Below are positions 58,675 to 64,000 of a DNA stretch of 64,000 nt, one piece after another. The translations under genes were made by a program, and so were the position numbers. The notes under the pieces are model-generated. The model was not told the origin of the DNA and did not search any database. It saw only the letters and a list, made by a program, of their open reading frames with translations. Every line of letters starts with the position of its first letter. The stretch's first letter is position 1. The stretch is from Lachnospiraceae bacterium. GTDB lineage: Bacteria; Bacillota; Clostridia; Lachnospirales; Lachnospiraceae. The stretch spans positions 186,001-250,000 of the forward strand of contig JALCKY010000004.1 of NCBI GenBank assembly GCA_022647575.1, written 5' to 3'.

Positions 58675-60276
58675 TTATTCTGTTACCGATTCATAAGCTT
58701 TCTCCGCAGCATCGATGACATCCTGCAGACCGGCTTTTTTCAACTTCTGATACTCTGTATTATACTGCTCTTTTGTAATTTTGCCCATAATATATTCATC
58801 CCGGAGTGAAGTTTGTTTATCGACGAGATCCGAGTGGTCCGCATAGGCATCCGTCGTGAATGCCGGCGGCTTCTGGTAGAAGTACGGATCGTTGATATTC
58901 AGGCCGTCCACAAAGCTTTTTCCTTCCGCCGGCAGGTCATCATAGGTCTTTCCCTGCATCAGATACTGCATATAGGCATCACGGGTAAAACAGAAGGGAA
59001 GGATCGCCGGGATCAGGCCTTCCTTCCGGGCAGTGCTGAATCCCTGGTTGTAAGTATCATTCACCACCGGTTTTCCATCCTTCATGTCGTACGTTGTGCC
59101 TTCGATCCCGTAATTGGTAAGGGTAACGCCATCATCACTGTACAGATAGTCCAGCGCCTGCAGGATCCTGTCGATCCGGCCGTCCTTCAGTGCATTGACA
59201 GTAACGTAGGTGTTCTCCGCGATCCGGTCACGGGCGGGAATACTCTGATCACCGTTCGGGCCGGCAATGGGGACAACACACTGGAACAGGGCATTTTTGC
59301 TGCTTTCCTGCGAAGCAATGGAATAGTTTTTGGCCTGCTCCGCCCAGGAGATCGTGGAGCCGAGCGTATCATTCGACCCGATGGTATTGAGCTGGCTGTC
59401 ATCACAGGTGATGTATTCCTGATACAGGATGCCCTTCGCATAAAGTTCACGCATCGCATCCAGGAAATCGCCATATGCCGGATTTTCAGGATCATACACA
59501 TATTTTCCGTCGACCACGGAAAAGTGGCCGTTGCTTTTGATGCCGAAGGCATTTTCCAGGAAATAGAAATTATTGTAGATGATGGCAAGCGGGATCTCGT
59601 CATTCGGATCGCCGTTGCCGTTGGCATCCTTTTCCTTGAACGCCGTCCAGACTTTCACCCAGTCATCCCAGGTCTCCGGTTCCTGCAGTCCGACATTCTG
59701 CAGCCAGTCCTTCCGGACCATGGTGGACATGGCCGCGGGAATATCCATGATAAGCCCGACCCCGTAGATCTTCCCGTCGTCCGGATTCGTGATATAGGCC
59801 TTTTCACTGTCACTGATATGGCTGAGGAAATTCGGCATATCCTTTTCTAGGTAATCATCCAGCGGAACGAGCACTCCCTGCTTGATCAGGCCTGCCGCAT
59901 TGACATTGTCCATTTTAATGACGTCCGGCAGCTTTTTGCTGGCGACAATAGCTGCCAGCTGTGTATCATAGCTGTCCGTCTGCGCCCATTGAAAATGGAT
60001 CTTCGTATTCGTATTTTTCTGCCAGGCATCCAGTATGATGGAATCTTCGGTATAGGGATCCCAGATCGGCCCGAAGTACGAAAATTCGACCGGGCTTCCC
60101 GCGGCATCCGCCGCGCTCCCTGCAGCATTCGATGCGGCCGCTGTTCCGGAAGCCGCGGCTCCGGCAGATCCGGCATTCCCGGACGATCCGGATTTTCCGC
60201 CGCAGCCCGTCAGCGCAGACAGAGAGAGCGCGCCGGCAAGAACGAGGGTCGTAACTTTTTTTACCGTACTGAACAT
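58675..60276 (-). CDS. ABC substrate-binding lipoprotein (LplA/YtcQ type)
   Basis: From ATG 60276 (GGAGG before it) the product is about 533 residues. It has a lipoprotein signal with lipobox LTGC, an Ala/Gly/Ser tether, and a large binding domain with features of the LplA/YtcQ group: VEFSYFGPIWDPYTEDSIILDAW, DANGNGDPNDEIPLA, and a C-terminal YIMGKITKEQYNTEYQKLKKAGLQ. Such proteins bind oligo-galacturonides, rhamnogalacturonan fragments or mannans in relatives. It is last in the operon after its permeases. Confidence 0.94.
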   Translation of the reverse strand: MFSTVKKVTTLVLAGALSLSALTGCGGKSGSSGNAGSAGAAASGTAAASNAAGSAADAAGSPVEFSYFGPIWDPYTEDSIILDAWQKNTNTKIHFQWAQTDSYDTQLAAIVASKKLPDVIKMDNVNAAGLIKQGVLVPLDDYLEKDMPNFLSHISDSEKAYITNPDDGKIYGVGLIMDIPAAMSTMVRKDWLQNVGLQEPETWDDWVKVWTAFKEKDANGNGDPNDEIPLAIIYNNFYFLENAFGIKSNGHFSVVDGKYVYDPENPAYGDFLDAMRELYAKGILYQEYITCDDSQLNTIGSNDTLGSTISWAEQAKNYSIASQESSKNALFQCVVPIAGPNGDQSIPARDRIAENTYVTVNALKDGRIDRILQALDYLYSDDGVTLTNYGIEGTTYDMKDGKPVVNDTYNQGFSTARKEGLIPAILPFCFTRDAYMQYLMQGKTYDDLPAEGKSFVDGLNINDPYFYQKPPAFTTDAYADHSDLVDKQTSLRDEYIMGKITKEQYNTEYQKLKKAGLQDVIDAAEKAYESVTE

Positions 60277-60353
60277 ATCTATTACCTCCGTATGCGAGAT
60301 CTTACACCGGTATCTCTTTTCATGTTTTCCGTACCGGATCTCCGGCCCCGGCA

Positions 60354-61235
60354 CTATTCCTTCACGGCGCCCAGAGTCACACCGCTGACAAAATACTTCT
60401 GGATAAACGGGTACAGGATCATCATGGGGATCATGGAAACAATGAGCACCGCATTTTTCAGCTGATCCGCCAGCGCCGCGCCGGCTATGGAATTTCCGGC
60501 CGCGCTGCCGAGTTCATACTTCGTTGCGTTGGCCGATACGACAATGTCGCGCAGCACCTGCTGCAGCGTAAATTTATCAAAATCCGTGATATAAAGCAAT
60601 GGCTGCATATAGGCGTTCCAGTGCAGCGCAATGATCCAGAGGGCAATGGTCGCAAGGGACGGTTTGGCGAGAGGCGCCGCAATGGACCAGAGGATCCTGA
60701 ATTCACCCGCACCGTCCATGCGGGCAGACTCGATGAGGGACATCGGCAGTCCTTTCAGGAAACTGACAAGGATCAGCAGATTGAACGGCAGGATCAGGTT
60801 GCTGAGGATCAGCGACCAGTAGCTGTTGATGAGGCCCAGCGTTGAAATGCACATATACGAAGGGATCATGCCGCTGGAAAACCACATCGGCAGAAGGACA
60901 AAGATCGTGTATGCCTTCTTCCCCGGGAACTCGCAGAAGGCGATCGGATAAGCCGCAATGAGCGTGGCGGTAAGTCCGAGAACACAGCCGGTGACCGCTA
61001 TGAACAGGGAATTTCCGAAAGAACGGAGGATCCTTTCATTGGAAAAGACCGCCTTGTAGGCTGCAATGGTCAGTCCTTTCGGATAGAAGGTGACATCGCC
61101 CCGCAGGACATGGGCATCGCTGCTGAGAGAAACAGCAAGGACATTCAGGATCGGATACAGCACAACGACACAGACCGCCGCAAAAAAGACGATCAGGAGA
61201 AGCTGTGAAGTTTGTATTTTCCGTCTGTGTCTCAT
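60354..61235 (-). CDS. ABC permease, LplC/YtcP type
   Basis: The 293-residue protein has six predicted helices. The opening VVLYPILNVLAVSLSSDAHVLRGDVTFYPKGLT is typical of LplC/YtcP permeases. The EAA loop reads SLIESARMDGAGEFRILWSIAAPLAKPSLAT, and the end IQKYFVSGVTLGAVKE is characteristic. It partners with the LplB-like permease upstream (82-nt gap) and the lipoprotein downstream. Confidence 0.94.
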   Translation of the reverse strand: MRHRRKIQTSQLLLIVFFAAVCVVVLYPILNVLAVSLSSDAHVLRGDVTFYPKGLTIAAYKAVFSNERILRSFGNSLFIAVTGCVLGLTATLIAAYPIAFCEFPGKKAYTIFVLLPMWFSSGMIPSYMCISTLGLINSYWSLILSNLILPFNLLILVSFLKGLPMSLIESARMDGAGEFRILWSIAAPLAKPSLATIALWIIALHWNAYMQPLLYITDFDKFTLQQVLRDIVVSANATKYELGSAAGNSIAGAALADQLKNAVLIVSMIPMMILYPFIQKYFVSGVTLGAVKE

Positions 61236-61317
61236 GTCTTTATCCCTGCCGTGCGGTTCCTTTTATATGTCTGTGCGTTTTGATCCTGCTGTTTTACCCT
61301 GCTCTCCCGCCCCGGTA

Positions 61318-62265
61318 CTACCAGAGGCTGGTATCCGTAAACCGGCGGCTCACCCGGTTGGAAACGGCCACGAGCACCAGGCTGATCAGCGAATTGAAGA
61401 GGCCTGCGGCCGTCGCCAGGGAATAGTCATACCGGATCAGTCCCCGTTTGTAGACCCAGGTCTGGATCATTTCGGAAACATCGAGGTTTGCGGAGTTCTG
61501 CAGCAGATACACCTTTTCAAAATCGATGCTCATCATCGTACCGATCTTGAGTATGAGCATGATGATTATCGTCGTACAGATACAGGGAACCGTGATGTGC
61601 AGAAGGCGCTGGAAGCGGTCCGCTCCGTCCATCATGGCGGCCTCATAGAGGTCCGGATCGATGGCGGTCATAGCCGACAGGTAGACGATCGATGCCCAGC
61701 CGGTCTCCTGCCAGATACCGGAGATCACGCAGATCGCGCGGAAATATTTCGCGTGTCCCAGGTAATATACGGCGTTTCCCCCGAAGGCGGTCACGATGTG
61801 CGCGAGGATGCCGGTGGAAGGGGACAGGATGGCTGAGATCAGGCCGACAAAGGCGACCATGGAAATAAAATGCGGCAGATAGGAGACCGCCTGCACCGCC
61901 TTCCGGAAATGCTTCATGCGCAGCTCGTTCAGAAGCAGGGCAAACAGGATCGGTGCGGGAAAACAGAAAATAAGCGAATATGTATTCAGGACCAGGACAT
62001 TCCGGATCAGTTTCCAGAAATCCATATCCGTCACAAATCTCCGGAAGTTCTCCAGTCCGACGAATGTGCTGCCGGAAAAGCCCCGGTAGAGACTGAAATC
62101 ATAAAATGCCATCCGGAGCCAGTACAGCGGCCAGTAGTAAAAGATCAGGAAGTAGATGATGACCGGAAGGATCATAATATAGACCGGTCGCGCTTTTCGC
62201 AGGCGCCTGCGCAGTTCCGGCCTGTTTTCAGTATATTTCTTTGTCTTTGCACCCTCGGTTGACAT
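61318..62265 (-). CDS. ABC permease, LplB/YteP type
   Basis: The 315-residue protein has six predicted helices and the LplB/YteP signature opening (IMILPVIIYFLIFYYWPLYW, DFSLYRGFSGSTFVGLENF). Its EAA loop is DLYEAAMMDGADRFQRLLHITVPCI, and the end VLVAVSNRVSRRFTDTSLW is typical. It heads the LplB-LplC-LplA operon. The ATPase is not in the window; shared ATPases are usual for this family. No dedicated regulator pair is adjacent; the nearest kinase is at 62717. Confidence 0.94.
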   Translation of the reverse strand: MSTEGAKTKKYTENRPELRRRLRKARPVYIMILPVIIYFLIFYYWPLYWLRMAFYDFSLYRGFSGSTFVGLENFRRFVTDMDFWKLIRNVLVLNTYSLIFCFPAPILFALLLNELRMKHFRKAVQAVSYLPHFISMVAFVGLISAILSPSTGILAHIVTAFGGNAVYYLGHAKYFRAICVISGIWQETGWASIVYLSAMTAIDPDLYEAAMMDGADRFQRLLHITVPCICTTIIIMLILKIGTMMSIDFEKVYLLQNSANLDVSEMIQTWVYKRGLIRYDYSLATAAGLFNSLISLVLVAVSNRVSRRFTDTSLW

Positions 62266-62402
62266 TTGTTTTTTTCCGTCCTATTATGCTGTTAATATCA
62301 CAGTACAGACAAGGATGTCAATCCGTCTTGCGGGCTGGCATTTTTTTATCGCTGTAACAGAGAATACACAACAGAAAATATTCGTGTAAAGAAGGCATAT
62401 AT

Positions 62403-62660
62403 ATGTATCAGGAATACTCCAAAACCTATGTTCTGAAAACCGGTGAGGCCGTGCAGGCCTATATCAAACTTGCCAAGTCCTTTGACGGGGATATCGACCT
62501 CGTCAGCGGGACCTGCATTATCGACGGGAAATCGCTTCTGGGCGTCCTGTCGCTCCGGCTGCAGGATGGCGTCCGCGTCATCGTCCGCACCGACAGCCCG
62601 GAAAAAGCGGAACGGTTCTTTAATGAACTGGCGCAGATCCGGGACGCACAGATCGCGTAG
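62403..62660 (+). CDS. HPr-like protein lacking the catalytic histidine
   Basis: The 85-residue protein has the HPr fold pattern. The Ser46 region is conserved (DGKSLLGVLSLRL, compare KSIMGVMSL in HPr), and AKSFDGDIDLV aligns with the SKYDADVNLEY strand. The active-site loop is not conserved: the position of His15 is Thr and that of Arg17 is Glu, so it cannot carry phosphate in the sugar phosphotransferase chain. This recalls Crh of Bacillus, which keeps Ser46 and loses His15 and works only in CcpA-dependent catabolite control. GAAGG precedes the ATG. It is divergent from the LplB operon and converges on a hybrid kinase. Confidence 0.82.
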   Translation: MYQEYSKTYVLKTGEAVQAYIKLAKSFDGDIDLVSGTCIIDGKSLLGVLSLRLQDGVRVIVRTDSPEKAERFFNELAQIRDAQIA

Positions 62661-62716
62661 CCGTTCCGTGCAGACTCTCCCAAAGGCGCGCTGCAGAAAA
62701 CAGCCCGCCGCAGGGA

Positions 62717-64000
62717 CTACAGCTGCGAAGCGATTACCCGGTACAGATTATCCGCATTGATCGGCTTGGCTACATGGGCAGCCATTCCTGCCTGCAGACA
62801 TCTCTGCACATCATCCGGAAAAGCATCCGCCGTCATGGCGATAACAGGAATCGTTCCGGCATCCGCTCTGTTCAGTGCGCGGATTTTTTTTGTTGCCTCA
62901 AACCCGTCCATGACCGGCATCCGGATATCCATGAGAATGACGGAATATGTGCCCACAGGGCTCTTTTGAAAAGCATCTAAGCCCGCCAGGCCGTCTTCCG
63001 CTGCCGTAACCATCATACCTTTTTCCTGCAGCAGCGTACTTTCGATCTCGCGGTTCATTTCATTGTCCTCACACAGAAGGACCGACTTTCCCTTCAAAGC
63101 AGAAACATCAAAAGCGGGTACCGCCGCTTCACCGGACTGTACGGTTTTTTCGTCTGCTTCGGCAAAATGAAAACGCACCGTAAACAGGGTGCCTTCATTC
63201 TTTTTGCTCCGGCACTGTATGGTTCCGCCCATCAGCCTGACCAGCTCGCTTACGATGGACAGACCGAGCCCTGTCCCGCTGCCGCCGTATCCGGTCCTGC
63301 CTTCCTGGGAGAAGGGTTCGAACATATGCTTCTGGAATTCTTCTTCCATGCCGATCCCGTCATCCCGCACGATAAAAACGGAATCCGGATCCGCCGCACC
63401 TTCCGGTACATTCAGAAACGACAGGGAAACATGACCGCCCTCCGGTGTATATTTCACGGCATTGGAAAGCAGGTTGAGAAGGACCTTCTGCATGTTCAGC
63501 GAATCAGCCATGATCACTCTGCGGCGGGCACGCGAGCGGTCGACGGTGAAGGTGATGTTCTTCCGCTTCGCAGCCTCCTGGATCGGCGTGATCACCATAT
63601 CGAAAAGCGCAAAGGAATCGACCGGCTTAAGGTGCAGCTCCAGTTTTCCGTTGCCGATCTTGGACAGCAGCAGTGTATCGTTGATCAGCTGCAGGAGCAG
63701 TTTTCCGGATGTGCTGATCTTCTCGTTCTCCGCCTGGATCTTTGTCAGATCCGTTTCGTTCCGGATCAGGTCCGAAAACCCGAGTATGGCGGTCAGCGGT
63801 GTACGCATGTCATGACTGACATCCGAAAAGAACTGGTTCCTTGCCGCCGTGCTTCTGGCAATGGCTTCCAGCTGCAGCTGTTTTCTTTCGTTATCCGCCT
63901 TTGCGGCATTGATGAGAATAGTTTCCTTCTGGTGGCGGACCAGCGAGACCAGCGCCATGACAAGGATCAGTATGATGAATATGAACACGGCGGCGATCCC
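62717..64000 (-). CDS. Hybrid histidine kinase, N-terminus beyond right edge
   Basis: The frame is open to the last base of the window, so the start lies outside; at least 427 residues are present. A membrane helix (VFIFIILILVMALVSLV) at the visible start is followed by HisKA with His in FFSDVSHDMRTPLTA, an ATPase domain (NLLSNAVKYT, YGGSGTGLGLSIVSELVRL), and a receiver with Asp in VILMDIRMPVMDG and lysine in AKPIN. There is no output domain. It belongs with the other four hybrid kinases. The missing N-terminus should hold the external sensor. Confidence 0.9.
   Translation of the reverse strand, partial: GIAAVFIFIILILVMALVSLVRHQKETILINAAKADNERKQLQLEAIARSTAARNQFFSDVSHDMRTPLTAILGFSDLIRNETDLTKIQAENEKISTSGKLLLQLINDTLLLSKIGNGKLELHLKPVDSFALFDMVITPIQEAAKRKNITFTVDRSRARRRVIMADSLNMQKVLLNLLSNAVKYTPEGGHVSLSFLNVPEGAADPDSVFIVRDDGIGMEEEFQKHMFEPFSQEGRTGYGGSGTGLGLSIVSELVRLMGGTIQCRSKKNEGTLFTVRFHFAEADEKTVQSGEAAVPAFDVSALKGKSVLLCEDNEMNREIESTLLQEKGMMVTAAEDGLAGLDAFQKSPVGTYSVILMDIRMPVMDGFEATKKIRALNRADAGTIPVIAMTADAFPDDVQRCLQAGMAAHVAKPINADNLYRVIASQL

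Noticed and set aside
62403-62660. Functional phosphotransferase HPr
   Set aside because: The catalytic His15 and Arg17 are absent, so it cannot pass phosphate to sugar permeases.

Overview
The window reads as a chromosomal segment of a GC-rich, carbohydrate-foraging Firmicute, most like Lachnospiraceae (Clostridia). The signs are many CUT1-type sugar ABC transporters without ATPase genes, YesM/YesN-type two-component regulation, Fe-S L-serine dehydratase split into alpha and beta subunits, orphan hybrid histidine kinases, strong AGGAGG ribosome sites and Firmicute-type lipoprotein signals. No species can be named from sequence alone. About the first 6.45 kb is visibly richer in AT than the rest and carries two insertion elements, so it looks acquired.

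Layout. 1-3.4 kb: leftward operon of a soluble FtsH-like AAA+ zinc protease, a beta-CASP/MBL RNase-like protein and an unrecognised protein that runs off the left edge. 3.6-6.45 kb: a complete IS630-type element with 31-bp ends, then an end-truncated second element (zinc-finger protein plus IS481/IS3-like transposase) that abuts a truncated sugar-binding lipoprotein gene. 6.45-14.9 kb: leftward sugar module with a GGDEF cyclase translationally coupled to a GH42 beta-galactosidase, two permeases, a YesM-like kinase and a YesN-like regulator. 15.3-16.2 kb: DUF4405-type membrane cytochrome candidate. 16.3-19.0 kb: GH95 fucosidase with expanded internal repeats.

19.2-22.6 kb: the most unusual structure. 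A two-gene module (TPM-domain membrane protein and zinc-ribbon membrane protein) is enclosed by about 335-bp inverted repeats. Each repeat is an array of four palindromic stem-loops at about 84-bp period. 22.7-27.8 kb: NhaC-type antiporter, a 4-TM protein and a 7-TM hybrid kinase in one operon. 27.9-35.6 kb: a MATE exporter behind an attenuator-like leader with three tandem hairpins, two more hybrid kinases, and a secreted Ig-like protein. 35.8-41.5 kb: a CoA-disulfide-reductase/rhodanese/TusA/DsrE fusion and a GH78 rhamnosidase with a palindrome at its promoter. 41.6-47.8 kb: a secreted papain-like protease followed 17 nt later by a kinase with two solute-binding domains.

48.0-57.4 kb: a catabolic cluster of a PLP gamma-family enzyme, sugar ABC transporter (one permease frameshifted), GntR/FadR-type regulator and L-serine dehydratase, opposite a divergent GHL6-like glycosidase. 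Two FadR-type operators exactly 30 bp apart lie in front of the PLP gene. 57.5-64 kb: an in-frame chimeric gene (cupin start joined to a headless NAD-binding protein), a 26-codon membrane peptide, tRNA-Ala(GGC), an LplB/LplC-type ABC transporter, an HPr-like protein without its catalytic histidine but with the Ser46 site, and a hybrid kinase cut by the right edge.

Together the enzymes point to uptake of plant or host glycans (galactosides, fucosides, rhamnosides) and of an amino-acid-linked compound, with unusually dense sensor-kinase control.
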